In this document: piece by piece, positions 44,401 through 56,924 of the stretch | How positions within the stretch are numbered: the first letter of the stretch is position 1 | How the letters are laid out: each line of letters starts with the position of its first letter | Assembly (NCBI GenBank): GCA_022605425.2 | Contig: CM061249.1 | Coordinates: 186,001-250,000 of the forward strand | Length of the DNA stretch: 64,000 nt | Direction: 5' to 3' | Origin: Hamiltosporidium tvaerminnensis | Taxonomy: Eukaryota > Microsporidia > Dubosqiidae | Made by a program: the position numbers and the translations under genes | Notes under the pieces: generated by a model | The model's input: only the letters and a program-made list of their open reading frames with translations | The model's database searches: none | What the model was told of the DNA's origin: nothing

Positions 44401-45169
44401 TTAGGTGTCGACTTCTAGTTCTGTTAAATAAATTTAAGTTTAAGTCTATAAAACGAAAGCGAAATCACTCAGCGTAAGAAATTTTTGAGAACGAGCATGC
44501 AGAGATAAGAGTGAACACCAGAATAAAAACGATGTCAAGATTAGATGTAATAGATCACAAATATTTATTTCAGAAAAGATAAAAAAAATGATACCACTCA
44601 TCGAAGTAGAAAGTACTTCTCAAGACCCACTTTAAACAGTTGAAATGAAGAAACTTAGGAAGTATGACTTGCTAGCTGCTGTTTTAGGTATTTTTTGTAA
44701 GTTAATGTTGAGATAATCTCGTATGTGATAATCTGGGATTTCATCGTGACCAAATACTATAAGTCTTACGTTAAAGAACCGCAAAAAACTACATTTCTGA
44801 AGCATACATTCAGCCGATAGTAACCAAGCACACTCGAAAAAATTTCCAATGTTACGACGACAAGAACTTGATTTGAACCTAATCCCAAAGCAGGTAAAGA
44901 GCGTCAATGAGTGTTTTCAAGCGAGCCGAGAGCATGTAGAACTAATACTTCCTGACAAAACAAGTCAGAAACGATGAAGATAGTGTTAACCATTTAAAAA
45001 CAAAAAACAACACACTTTATATGCTGGAAGGAGGAACCAAATTTGTCGAACCGACGATAAACTTAAACGAGGAGTCGGATTTAGAAGAAAAAACGGGGGT
45101 AAAAGATATAGGAGAAAATATATAAAAATGAATCAACGAAGTTATAAACCAAAATTTTATTCAATACAA
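41415..45169 (+). mobile_element. decayed full-length LINE copy L3
   Basis: The 5' end ATAGGTATAAGAAAAAAAAG at 41419 aligns with the start codon region of L2. Strongly similar segments follow: CATGACAAGCCCTCTACTCTAGC near 41690, CTTCTCGAGAAGGCTCGTAA near 42320, and the RT motif around 43320-43440 (TTTGTGTTGTGTATGGATCC). The tail ACCAAAATTTTATTCAATACAA ends at 45169. It is interrupted by many frameshifts and stops but is better preserved than L4, L7 and L8. No clear duplication remains. Confidence 0.9.
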
Positions 45170-45652
45170 TAATACTATTTTACTGTTATTGGAGTAAGTT
45201 ATGGATTTAAAAACATTATGAATTTCTAAACTTATTTGTACAATTTTGTGAAACTTTGAAAAGTAAAAAAAATTAAGTGAATGAAGAAAAAAGCCGAAAA
45301 ATAGATTGAATTGTGTCACATTCTAATCTAAATGTTTCATTGATTACCTAACACATAATTTCTCAATTTTCTGCTGTTTTTATGCAATCTTTTTTTACGA
45401 ATTTTCGGAAGATAGGAGACGATCCAAAATTGCAAAAATAGCTGCAATATTATTTATTTGTGCCTTTTTCGTTTCTTATTGAACATAGAATATCATAAAT
45501 TAGGCGATAGTAAATTTTGTAACTACAATAATTATAACAATTGAAAAAAATTTGTTTTAAAATTTTTTATTGCTTTTAAGTTGTTTTAACGCATAAAATA
45601 TTTATCTTTCATTTACACAACTTTCTTATTTGTGAATTTGTTGTTTCCACAT
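45170..45652. other. spacer between LINEs L3 and L8
   Basis: A/T-rich, no gene recognised. Confidence 0.35.
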
Positions 45653-48600
45653 ACAAATTGGGTATAAGAAAACAAAAAAGCAAGGGAATAGTAAAAATAT
45701 AGAGAAAAAGTACAGATGCTTTCATGATGAATTTACTTTAACGGTTTGGTCAATCGCATGAATATAATTAGTCGCTGAAATTCCCGCCTCCTTCTTCTTA
45801 ACATGAAACAAAGCCTAAAACCCAAACTTAACTACACGACACACATTTGATGCCAAAATCATATATTCGCGCAACATATACCTCTTTCTTCTGTTGTATT
45901 ATCTTGCGGTATATATTGCATAGCCTGATGAACTTTTTACGGTTAATTTTTTAAAAAAGCCGTTAATAGTACCGCTGAAAATCCTGTTTGATAAATACGA
46001 ACAGCAAAAGGCATGAAATTTTTCGCAGTGCAGAAAACTTAAGAGAAATGGCTCTGATGTGCCGAAGGGCTCCATAAATACTTCAAAAGTAATTTAGTTG
46101 CTCCGTAACGAGCAATGTGAATGAAAAAAAAATCAACATACAATAAATAATTAGAAAAAAGACAAGTGAAAAATTTGAAAAGACTTAGAATCGTAACTTG
46201 TACAACCGAGCTCTGTTCTCCGATTCAAATCTTTCAATACAAAACTCGAAAAATGGGTATCTAAAAAATCAAAGTAACATTTCAGAAAGAAAGATGAAAG
46301 TAGATTAGAACTGAAACGTTCCTAAATAGATCGGAGGGAAAACATAATGCATTCCATTAATTTAAAATTTGAAATATATATGCATAGTTTGACCAAAGTA
46401 GCTTAGAATATCGCGCGTATTATACATACCACACCTATATTTTATTTCAGTAAACCAAAGAATTTAACTCTGATCTATCTGATGAAAAATATGAAAGCAA
46501 ACTTTTTAGTCATTTTTTAGAGATCTCTTTGGTAAAATAAAGGAAGAAAAAGTCGCCGGAAACTCTAGTAAAAAGCCTTAGGCAACTCAATTTTCTTCAA
46601 CTAAAGTTCTCGAGGAAAATTTTTTTTTGCGACCTTAGTTTGGAAAAACGAGTTTAGATGTTGGGAAAGGTATATTACGATGTATCAAAATATTTTAAAC
46701 GAAAAATAGTTCATTCATTCGCGCATTTTATGGGGTTGGCTTATCGTGATCATTCTGAGGATATTTTATCGGGATGTACGCGGTATTGATGATATTATAA
46801 GCTTTCTTTAACGACTTTGCTAAAAAAAATGTTCACTTAGTCCCAACTATGATCTTATGGTACTATTTTTGAATGAATATAATCTGAGCTATATTCAATC
46901 AACACAATGATTCATAAAAATCCTATAATCTCTTATTAACATGAAGGTTGCCGAATTAGAATTTTTAATTTCCTCTTAAAAAATTGAAATAAATCCCAAA
47001 ATTTTCTATGATATGATAAAATTTGTTTATAGCAAATGAAGGACTCGTTGGTATAATGCTGAATAAGCTATTAAAGCCAAAAAATCGTTCATCAGAGGGA
47101 TTCTATATAAGATCGAACATTTGTATAGTCTAACAGCGTATTTAAAGGCCAAATTGGGAACAATTGTTGTTATAGACGAATTGAAAGAATCTATTTCTAG
47201 CGGAAAAATAATTTGGCAAGATAAGAAGTGTACAAAAAGCCAAACGCAGGCTTTTTTAAATGTTGCTTACATGAATAGTGTAGAAATAAATATAAATCGA
47301 CATAAACTGACGTAAAAAGCCGATCATCGATCACTTAAATTTGATCGAAAGCATACAAAATCAAGACTTTATTGATTATGTCGTGACATTTACCAAAAAA
47401 CACTGTAAAAATGATAATTGATTAAAAATCTAAGGCACAAATAAATTATGTGCAAGAAGAGTAAAAAAATCTAAAATAGCATGTTTTAGGCGCAAAATCT
47501 GGTATTTTTGGTTACCTAGCCAAGCTCTAATTCAATTAGAATATAAAAAGAGTGCAATACATGTAGCAGGAGGTAGAACGAACTATCTCCTCTTCATTGA
47601 TAATAAGATACTCTTGCTGTCTCATGCTTATCTTTATTCTTAGTTACATACGAATTGCAATATTTCTATTCAATACTGAGTTTTAAATTACGAAAAAAAG
47701 GTGCCAAATTTAAACGTGTTGCGAAATACTGCTAGGCCTTTAAGAACGAACTTTTATACATATTTAACAATAATAGAAGCTAATAAATACCTTAGGTTGA
47801 AGCTTAAGAATGAAGGAAAAGAGGGATTAATATTTTGAGCACAAAAAACCTTGGAAAACCAAGGTAAAGTAAAGATTTTTTTCTAAGTCACAACTGGAAA
47901 TGTTTTACGGATGAATCAATATGCTTTGGGGGTACTTTGACTTGATGCGTCTATTTTTTTGGACTAGTATGATGTGATAAAAGTAGTGGTAAAGAAGAAA
48001 AACCCTCATCGTCGTGAAGATGAAAAACTTCTTTGATTATTCAAATTTAAACTATATAGGGCTATTATAGACTACGGTAGCAAATTAAACATATTCTTTT
48101 GCAACTCTTGCGATATAGGAATTTAAGGAGAAAAAATATCTACCAAGAGGAGCCATCTTTAAAAAAGAAAATGAATACGGAACACCCTTTGTACTAATAA
48201 AAAGCTTTTCTTTTATACTATAGATTCAAAAAAGAAACGGAGTCAGTAATGCAAGAATAAAATATTCTAGCGAATTTCTATTGCAAGATAGAAGCAACAA
48301 ACTACATTGCAAATACATATTTCAAGGAATATTGAATTAACAATTCTTTTTTATCTTCATGAGAACCAAATAAATAAACAATTGATTAAATTACGTAATG
48401 TTATTTTTATACTTTCAGAATAGAAATGGTTTTTCGTAACAAAAGAAAACTAGAAATTGTTCAAAGTCTATGAAGTTTCGAAAAATTCAAAGTTAAATGG
48501 TAAATATTTTGAGCATAAGTATACTGTGTGTCACGTGAAGTTATCAATGCCTCAATCTACTTATTATAAATGAATATTAGTTACCATTTTAAGTACAAAT

Positions 48601-49308
48601 TAAGTGTCAACCTAATCGAAAAATATGTCAAAATGAGTATTCCTAGATGTTATGAGACATCTAAGATATAAGATCATAATGAAAATTGAATAAAACTACA
48701 GATATTTATTTTAAAGAAAGGTAAATCTTAGTTGATCTTTACTTTATTAAAAATCACCTCTGCTGATCAACTTTCTTAATTCCCACAAGGAAAATTGAGA
48801 ATTGTATTGTATTAACCAATTATTAGGTTTTCTTAGTAACAGGAGTATAAAGATTATTTCTTATGAAATAAAAGGGGCTGTGTTCTAATTAATCTTAAAA
48901 GATTTATCTTAAAAGACTACAAATAGATTGAATGTAGATACTTAAATTGAATCCGTAGTACCAAAAAAGTCAATCGAAGGGATTTTCTTTGATCGAAAAA
49001 AAATAACTTTAGGATTAACCAAATGCCAACGAGAGTTGGTAAAGAGCGTCATTGTGTCGTATTGAAAGGTCTGGGATTCTGAAACACCCCAACCTCCTTA
49101 AAATAATTAGAAATGGTAAGATAGGTGAAAACAAGTGAATACAAAAAATATTGCCGCACCAATTTAATTACCTAACCACATAAGCTACCGAAATAAAGGT
49201 TATAACTTGTTAGATTTTTAGGAAGAAAATAAATGGTGTAAAAGGTGAAAATAATCATTTTCAAGCGCGAAATATTATTCTGAGGTGAATTTATTAAAGT
49301 CCCTATAA
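45653..49308 (+). mobile_element. decayed full-length LINE copy L8
   Basis: The 5' end TTGGGTATAAGAAAACAAAA (45658) aligns with the LINE start codon region. RT parts are recognisable near 47125-47230 (the piece equivalent to LYKLTTKC to QLGAVRGVQ) and near 47590 (CTCCTCTTCATTGATAATAAG, FIDDLK-like). The endonuclease part follows. It is highly mutated and ends near 49308. Confidence 0.75.
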
Positions 49309-49549
49309 AACAAATAAATTATTCTAAAAACCTTTGCTTTAATAGAAAGTTTAAACAAGTAAAACATAACGCTTTTTTTAAAAAAATAATAAATTTAATT
49401 ATTTTAATTACTTAATTTCTTTGGGCGGAAAGGTATGTTTATTTATATATCAACCATAAGTGATTTTATTTCATGAATAAACGATTATGTTATTGAAAAG
49501 TTTTCAAAAATGAAAAATTAAAAAATTACAGATAAGATGTGAGCAAATA

Positions 49550-49823
49550 TTATATTCGATTTAACGCACTCTTTCTACTTTTTTTGCATTTATTTCTGTC
49601 CTTTTCTGTTTGAATTATATCTTTAAAAACTGATTTTAGCGAGGAAAAAGTATTTTTATTAGAATCACTTGAAATAGGGAAATCTTTGTGTTTGCATAAG
49701 AAATAATCCAATATTTTGCAAAGATGAATCAACTGCACTAGGAGAGCCATTGCTACATGCAATCGTCATTTCTTTATATATTGTCACTATCAAAATACAA
49801 AATAAACATAAAACAAAAATCAT
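49550..49823 (-). pseudogene. small putative secreted protein C, frameshifted
   Basis: Relic of the same family as A and B. From ATG at 49823 the frame reads MIFVLCLFCILIV, signal-like and aligned with MIFISSIFYTLVEA of B, then continues to FPYFK and a stop. The remaining family motif (FPISSDSNKN and the basic tail ending LNRI) is read in another frame. At least one frameshift therefore separates the halves. Confidence 0.65.
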
Positions 49824-49840
49824 GAATCTTAAAATTTGAA

Positions 49841-49853
49841 TATAAATACTTTT
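49841..49853 (-). promoter_or_regulatory. shared upstream element of small secreted-protein gene C
   Basis: AAAAGTATTTATA, 18 bases before the ATG at 49823. It has survived although the gene is frameshifted. Confidence 0.6.
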
Positions 49854-50137
49854 TATAGGTAAATTTTTATGATTTGATTTGAAAAAATTGATGCATTTAA
49901 TTGTAATGAAATTTTAATCTGTTGCTAAGTGAACTATATTCTTGATAAAACTATAATTATATTATGAACCGAGACAAATATTATAACGAATAAATTAATA
50001 ATCGTTACGAAATCTCTAAAATTAATAATTACTGAAAATGAAATAAAGCTATAAAACATAGAAATTACGATTTAATTTAAATTTGAATACATCCCATGGC
50101 TAATTATTTTAATTTATTATTGGAATTGATTATTACA
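49854..50137. other. AT-rich spacer
   Basis: No gene seen between gene C and S2 copy 3. Confidence 0.3.
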
Positions 50138-50378
50138 ACCTCATTCATTCATCTTTGGCACTATAGCTCTGCACAAACCTTAACCTCTTTCAGTAATTCT
50201 ACCAAGTGGTATTTTTACAATAAGTTTGATTGCTTTTTTAGTCCGTAATACGGTGGTTTTTAAGATGGATCATTGGCCATACGCCTAAACCCAGCCTAGA
50301 AGACCAGTATCTTTTAGTCGCCTCTTACAAAAGGCAGAGAACGCTTCAGATCAATTCTGCACCCGAGATGGTGGGGAA
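50138..50378 (-). mobile_element. short retroposon S2, copy 3
   Basis: The most diverged S2 copy in the body, but TAAGAGGCGACTAAAAG and the tail GATGAATGAATGAGG are kept. A 7-base direct repeat TATTACA (50131-50137 and 50379-50385) flanks it, a weaker duplication than that of copy 1. Confidence 0.72.
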
Positions 50379-50399
50379 TATTACAGCCATCAGGTTTTT

Positions 50400-53300
50400 T
50401 AAAAACGTAATAGGCCTTGAGGTTTTAATTCGCTGCTAGGTTTTCTGTACAAGATTTATCTATAAAATATTATATTGTATATTTTTACACGAATCGTGGC
50501 AAATATACTTTTTTTTGGATATATGTTTGCAAATTTATTGAATCCAATTAATATATTTCTTATGATAAGTCATATTATTTTAAAAAGATTGATTCTATGG
50601 ATATATGGTCGAGTTTAAGTTGCCTTAATTTCTAATATTAAACAAAGCAAGATTTTATAGCTTAAAACACATGCGAGATAATTTATTAATTAGGAAGAAA
50701 AAAGATCATATATTATCAAATAAAATAACATAGTCAATATTATATCAAAAAATACATAAATCCTCTGTTTTTGGCACTAAAAAATTACAGAACAAGGCAC
50801 TATAATCTTTAAAATGAATTATGAGAACATATATATCCCGAGATATAAGTATAGAATAAAAAGACATCTTTTAAATAATTAATATTATAAAATAAAAATT
50901 TTTTGAGGTGAAATAACGTAGATACATGACGAACTAAGTTCCTTATTATTTTTTATAATTGATAGTAGCTGTAATAAAGCAAAATCATCAGATCAAGCAA
51001 AGATTTAGTTATTTAAAATGTATCAAACCCAGATCAGAAGTTAATTTACGACATTTCAGATAAATACCTGTAACAAAAAACAGATAAGATTAGATTAAAT
51101 TTTTAATAAAAAAAATAATAAAAATGTTTTGTATTTTGTTTACAAGATAATTGCATAGTGAGATATTTCACTATTTTGTAGAAAAAAATAACTGTAAAAT
51201 AGATTAAAGAAGGAAATATTTAATAAATCCAAAAATAAAAACTTTATATATGCTAGAATCATAAAATTTATGGTTGAATTCAATCCTAATATTTGGTAAT
51301 TTAATCATTATAGAATAAAATAAAGTTATTTTGTCGAAATTTTGACAAGGAACGCATTCTAGATTTACTCAAAAAAGAATGAAATTAAATATGTAGGCTT
51401 TCTAAAAATATATTTTACAAGCGTTAGATTCTGAACTTATCACGCGCTTAAGATATCGATCGATTTTCAAATCCAACGTTCACAACGTATATTTTTTTAT
51501 TAAAACCATCATAATCACTTTATAAAGTTATAATCGAATAAATAAATAGGTTTGTATTGATAAAAAGTTCCTAAAGAATTACTATGCAAGCAAAAATTTA
51601 TATTTATTTTGATATTTTAGGAGATAATTTATGGTTATAGTTTCTTCTTTTAAGTTTCTTATATCACAGGCTTTTCAGATAAGATAACTACTTCTAAGAT
51701 GTTAAATTGGGGTTCAAAGTAATATAAACACTACTCTTTAAGAATATTTTTATGATATTGTAAATTCTTGTGTTGAAAATTACATTCTTTAATATTTAAC
51801 TTGTGATTTTTATTTTTTCTACAAAGAACCCGTTTGTATCTTTACTAGAACACAATATAAGTTAAGTGTAAACTATATAACAAAAATTGCTCAATAGAAA
51901 GCTAAAAACAGATCTTTGAGAAAGATTAGAAAAAAAATTTACATTTAAAATAAATGAAATCATAAGCCTATCATTTTTTCAACTAAAAAATAAAAGGTCT
52001 AATCCGAAGAAAAATATTGATTTATGTTTAATTTTATCCACAAAAGATGTTTATTAATATACTTAAGTAAAATGATTAAATCATATTATAAAATATTAAA
52101 TCTTATACTATAAAACATAATAAAAATAATTTTTACTGTTTTTAATAGTTAAGATCGGATAAGGAAGACTAAAAAGCTGTTTTATGAGGTTTAATAACTT
52201 ATTTATTTTAAAGTTCAATATTACGAACATTAAACGTTAACTATATACAGTGAATACTGAATCCACCTATATAACATGTTTTTTCTTTTGGTTTAATATG
52301 TATAGGGCTCTTATGATTTTTGCTTATTTAATTCGTAGACAGTAGATTCAATTTTTTATATTTATGGTGGACAATAAAATAGTTGAAATACGAAATCTCG
52401 AAAAATGATCACGGAATTTTTTACTATTTCGAAGAATTTGTAGCCAAAGATACGAAGAATTTAAAAATTATACGGAAAATAGGACTACATATTTGATAAG
52501 TTTGGGTAAATTTAGTTATTATCGCAAAAAGAAGCCTGTTGATATAGTGGTTTGTCTGTATCGTTTTAAGAAACAAGTGTTTATATAATTTGATTTGTTT
52601 GAATTTAATCCCAGGTTCCATGATTAAATATAAAGTGACTGTTTTAACAAAAAATGGAGCATAAATTCGTATATAAAGAGTGCCTTAATTTATTATGAAT
52701 CTTTCAAGATAAGTGCTTTCAGAATAAAATGTATCTAAAATTCTTGATATGATACGAACAGAATAATGAAATATTCCAGAATAATTTAAATCATTAGACC
52801 GGGAAATAATGCATAATCGCGTATATAACGGTAAATTTCTTGTTTTAATGGTAGATATTCGCAGAAACCAATTTAAATGATTTATAGGAGGATTTCATTT
52901 TCGTTTTTTTCATAAAACAAGATAAAAAACAATAGTCATATTTCATGATGTTAAATTAACTGTCCAAATTGTAGCAATGATTTGGTTTGAATCCTTACAA
53001 AGAAGAATCTAAAAAATTTAAAGTGGTATTTACTATATATGACAGAAATATATTCTGTATAAGAAAAACTTAATTCGGGTTTGAAATAGCTTTTAAATGA
53101 TAAAAATATGGCGAGTTAGACGTAGAAAGATCTTTTTAACAACTATTTGGAGCATATTTGCATCAATTCTGTATCATTGTCTAAATCTTCTACGTAAATA
53201 AAATTTCGTTCGTTAAAGAAAATTAAATATCATTCTATTCGAAGAATACTTATAATTTTAACCTTTAAAAAAATGTGATATGCGATAGAAATCCTGAACA

Positions 53301-54503
53301 ATAGACTTAATATTTTAAAAGACAAAAAAACAATATTAAATCGCTTTTACGCAAAATTAATTTTAAATTTCAATTTATACATTTGGAGCCGAAAAATTTA
53401 TATGGATGGTTTATTACCTAATGACCTGATCTATATTTAACATTGATTTTTTGTAAAAATTACATATTTGAGAACATCAGAAAGAATCATAATCATATAG
53501 CCTGATATATATCATGAAAAGCTTTACGTATTTTAGAAAGTTATCAACAAGTTATAAAATTTTATTTTAAGAGACATTCGAAGTAAATTTAAGGCTAAGC
53601 ATACTTATTAATCAGATTTCTATAGGTTAAAGTAATATCAAAATTTGTGAAAAATAAACCGTAAAGCGACAAAAAAACATATCTTTATTGCGTATAATTG
53701 TCGATGCGAAAAATTTAATCGAGAACCCAACCCTAATTTAATTTCAAGTTCAAAAAAAAAACAGATAAAACCTACAAACTGTACCGAAAAAACAAAAAAT
53801 GATACATAAAACACGTAAATAGCTATTACTTTCATTATTTTAAAAAATATAGTCTGTATATATTCAAATTTTTCAGGAAAAATATTATAGAACATATCTA
53901 TACTTCACTATTTTCTTTTTAAATAAAATATGATTTAGGATAAAAGAGGCTTATTAAAATAGTCAGGCATATATTTGAACTCTTCACGAATATCAATTAT
54001 CGATCCTAGAATTTTTTTTTCTGTTTGTGCCGTTTATTATTAACTTCAAAAAATCTATGGTTTTTGTTCATCATAGTATTTTTTATTGATATATAAAAAT
54101 TTAATGGTTGATTAAAAATTGAAGTTCTTTATAAACCAAGGAATTTTAAGGAGATTTAGAATTTACAAAGCGATTTCTCTCATTTTAAAAATATATCGTC
54201 AGATTGGTGAATAATTTAGCTAAAAAATATCAAAGCTTTATTCATTTAAGCAAAATTTTATTTCAATCTAAATGTTCTTAGAAGGTTAACTAAATAATTC
54301 TGTTTTATCTTTTATAACTTCTCATTTATTAAATGTACTAAAAATAAACCATTTTTTTTATTAAAAGTTGATATATATATAAAAAATTTGATTTGATAAG
54401 ATTTATTATGTTCTTAGATGTGCTTTATTAAAAATTAATTAGATTCAATAGAAACAATAAACTAATTAAAGTAATTTTATATAATAAACTTAATTTCGTT
54501 TGT
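50400..54503. other. 4.1-kb gene-free AT-rich region
   Basis: No intact reading frame, no tRNA or rRNA, and no copy of the repeats above that I can see. Short open frames such as 52424-52621 and 53638-53895 lack any supporting feature. Possibly very old decayed elements. Confidence 0.35.
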
Positions 54504-56858
54504 ATGATTTTCATGGGTGTTTCAATTTGTAAAAGAAGATGTTTTCAAAATTCAATAATTACGAATCTGATTTCTATTGTGTATATTCTTTGCTTCTTTA
54601 AGTTAGTTTCACCTCTTGTATTAAGTTATCGTTTACAATCAATTAAACATTCAAAGATTCTAATATTTGATGAGAAAAAACAAAATGATCTGTTATTTGA
54701 CCAAAATAGTAAATACCTAAACTTCTACGTATTAAATAATTTGGAATCACCGTCTTGTGACGAAATAACCTACGATTTTATATACTCAAAAGAAAATTTT
54801 ATTGGTTTTGAAGTGTTTGATAATTTTTTGAATTCAAATAGAATGGAAAATATGAATATGAAAATCGAATGTAATTTCAATCTAACATATTTTCTCAGGC
54901 TCACGAATGATATAACAAACATATCCAGCAAAATAAATTATCAGGTTTTTGATTGCCTTCTATTCGCTATGAAAAGCTTAGACGTGATAGAAAACAAAAA
55001 CTTGAAATTGCTTTTTCAGGCTATATTGTTCAATTTTATTTTTTTTAATAACAATGGGTATTTCAATAACAACGGGACAAGTTTTAAGGATCCGTTTTTT
55101 TCAAGTCTATTGTTAGATATAAAATATACTTTGAAGAAAAATTTAATTTTTGCTTACCTAAACAATTTAATGATAAAATATATCTTTTACGATGAAAATT
55201 TGATTTTATTAGAAAAAAATAACGAAACTTACAATAAAAAACATTTTGATAAACACATTCCATATAAAAGTTTATTAATAAATAGTTATAGGGCATTCCA
55301 AATATTGGAGAACATTTTAAATAACCAAAATATTTTACATATGCTTGAATTTTTATTGAATGAAATGAATATTAAATCTATAATATTTGATAATTTTCAA
55401 ATATTTAAAATTTTAGACTCCAATATGAAGATCTACATTCTTTCAATGAATATATTTAAATCTATAACTATTTCACACTTCAAATGGTCTTCTTCATGGT
55501 TGTTTCTACGTAAACATATATTTTCTGACAAAAAAAACATAGAATTTTTAAGTCTTAAAAACTTAAAAATTTCTAAATCCGATCTTGAAGTCATCTGTAA
55601 AAAACAAAAATTCAAAGGATTGGTGCTACATAATATAAAAATACTAGAAAATACTAATAAAAATGATCTTTTTTTTGGCTTAGGTGTTAGATTAGAATAT
55701 ATTAACTTCAAAAATGTCGAAATATGTGAAGGATGGTGGAAAGAATTTTTTCAGCTTGTGCATATACGTATAATTATAATTTCGTTCTATACATATTCAT
55801 CACAAGAAAAATTTATAAAGGAATTTATAAGAGTGAATACACTTAATGAATTATTATATCTGGAATTAGATTTTTGTTATTCTAGTATTTCCAAAGATTT
55901 TTGTAATTCTTTACACCATTTTAAATCTCTGATAACTTTAAAACTTTACGGATATCAACTTGACCAGAATACCCATTTTTTTTCTCATGCATTCGAAAGC
56001 ATGGATAAATTAGAAAACCTAACCGTTCAATCATGTGATTTCAATAGTGATTTATTTAATTCGTTGTTTCATAAAAGATCATTAAAATCTTTACACTTTC
56101 AAAGTCTTTCAGCAAAGAAAGAAATTCTTAAGATTGATTTGCTTGATAATTATAAATCTTTGCTCAAACTTAATCTTTGGAATTTGAAAATTAATGAAAC
56201 TAGTTTAGTTGAAATTTTTAAGTTAGAAAATTTAATATCGCTTTCATTGAATTTCTGTACTTTCGAAACGAATAGGAATTCAAATTCAATTTATTTTAAG
56301 TCGAAAAATCTCAAATCACTATACTTAAATGATATTGATTTAGCTAATATATATACGCCCTATCTTTTTAACAATCTAGAACATCTAGAGAGATTAGATT
56401 TATCTTTTTGCAAATTAAAGCCTAGTAATTTAATTAAGCTAAACTTTATGTGCAATTCTACATTGAAAATTTTTTCTTTCGAATCTGGTGTTGTAGATTC
56501 AAATTATATTGAAAGATTAAGAGATTTTGAAATATTGAATGCATTAAATCTTTCTCGGTGTAAATTATATAAATGTAGCTTTTATGAACTAGGTACTGAC
56601 TGTAGATTCTTCATTACATTAGAATATTTGAATTTGAGCCATGTTAAAACAAATATTAACGATCTTGCTTATTTGAAATTCTTCAAAAACTTAAAAAATC
56701 TGTATATTTCTCTCTCTGACTTCTATTTATCAGAAAACTTTTTTTATGTTTTACTGCCAATAAAGAAATTTTTCAAAAAAAACTTATTCATAGAAACTAA
56801 CTCAACAATGATATCAAAATATATTTATGAAGAAAACCCAAATGATGGTTTCTTTTGA
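54504..56858 (+). CDS. leucine-rich-repeat protein with N-terminal hydrophobic segment, 784 aa
   Basis: The N-terminus holds a hydrophobic segment at about residues 19-40 (IVYILCFFKLVSPLVL), a signal peptide or signal anchor preceded by basic residues (KRR). The middle part (about 45-380) is Asn/Phe/Lys-rich with no recognised domain. From about 350 to 760 there are roughly a dozen irregular LRR units of the L-x-x-L-x-L-x-x-(C/N) type, for example LKSLYLNDIDLANI, LERLDLSFCKLKPSN, LNALNLSRCKLY and LEYLNLSHVKTNINDL. Such secreted or surface LRR proteins form large families in several microsporidia and are thought to act at the host interface. That role is inferred here. A second in-frame ATG at codon 4 is a possible start. 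No C-run precedes the gene. The frame is intact. Confidence 0.85.
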   Translation: MIFMGVSICKRRCFQNSIITNLISIVYILCFFKLVSPLVLSYRLQSIKHSKILIFDEKKQNDLLFDQNSKYLNFYVLNNLESPSCDEITYDFIYSKENFIGFEVFDNFLNSNRMENMNMKIECNFNLTYFLRLTNDITNISSKINYQVFDCLLFAMKSLDVIENKNLKLLFQAILFNFIFFNNNGYFNNNGTSFKDPFFSSLLLDIKYTLKKNLIFAYLNNLMIKYIFYDENLILLEKNNETYNKKHFDKHIPYKSLLINSYRAFQILENILNNQNILHMLEFLLNEMNIKSIIFDNFQIFKILDSNMKIYILSMNIFKSITISHFKWSSSWLFLRKHIFSDKKNIEFLSLKNLKISKSDLEVICKKQKFKGLVLHNIKILENTNKNDLFFGLGVRLEYINFKNVEICEGWWKEFFQLVHIRIIIISFYTYSSQEKFIKEFIRVNTLNELLYLELDFCYSSISKDFCNSLHHFKSLITLKLYGYQLDQNTHFFSHAFESMDKLENLTVQSCDFNSDLFNSLFHKRSLKSLHFQSLSAKKEILKIDLLDNYKSLLKLNLWNLKINETSLVEIFKLENLISLSLNFCTFETNRNSNSIYFKSKNLKSLYLNDIDLANIYTPYLFNNLEHLERLDLSFCKLKPSNLIKLNFMCNSTLKIFSFESGVVDSNYIERLRDFEILNALNLSRCKLYKCSFYELGTDCRFFITLEYLNLSHVKTNINDLAYLKFFKNLKNLYISLSDFYLSENFFYVLLPIKKFFKKNLFIETNSTMISKYIYEENPNDGFF

Positions 56859-56924
56859 CCTTTCAATCTTTCCTTTCCTGTATTATATTACTATATTCAG
56901 ATTTTATAAGTAGCTTCATTAAAA

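Noticed and set aside
47121-47315. 64-codon frame as a gene
   Set aside because: Part of decayed LINE L8 (region equivalent to the RT fingers).
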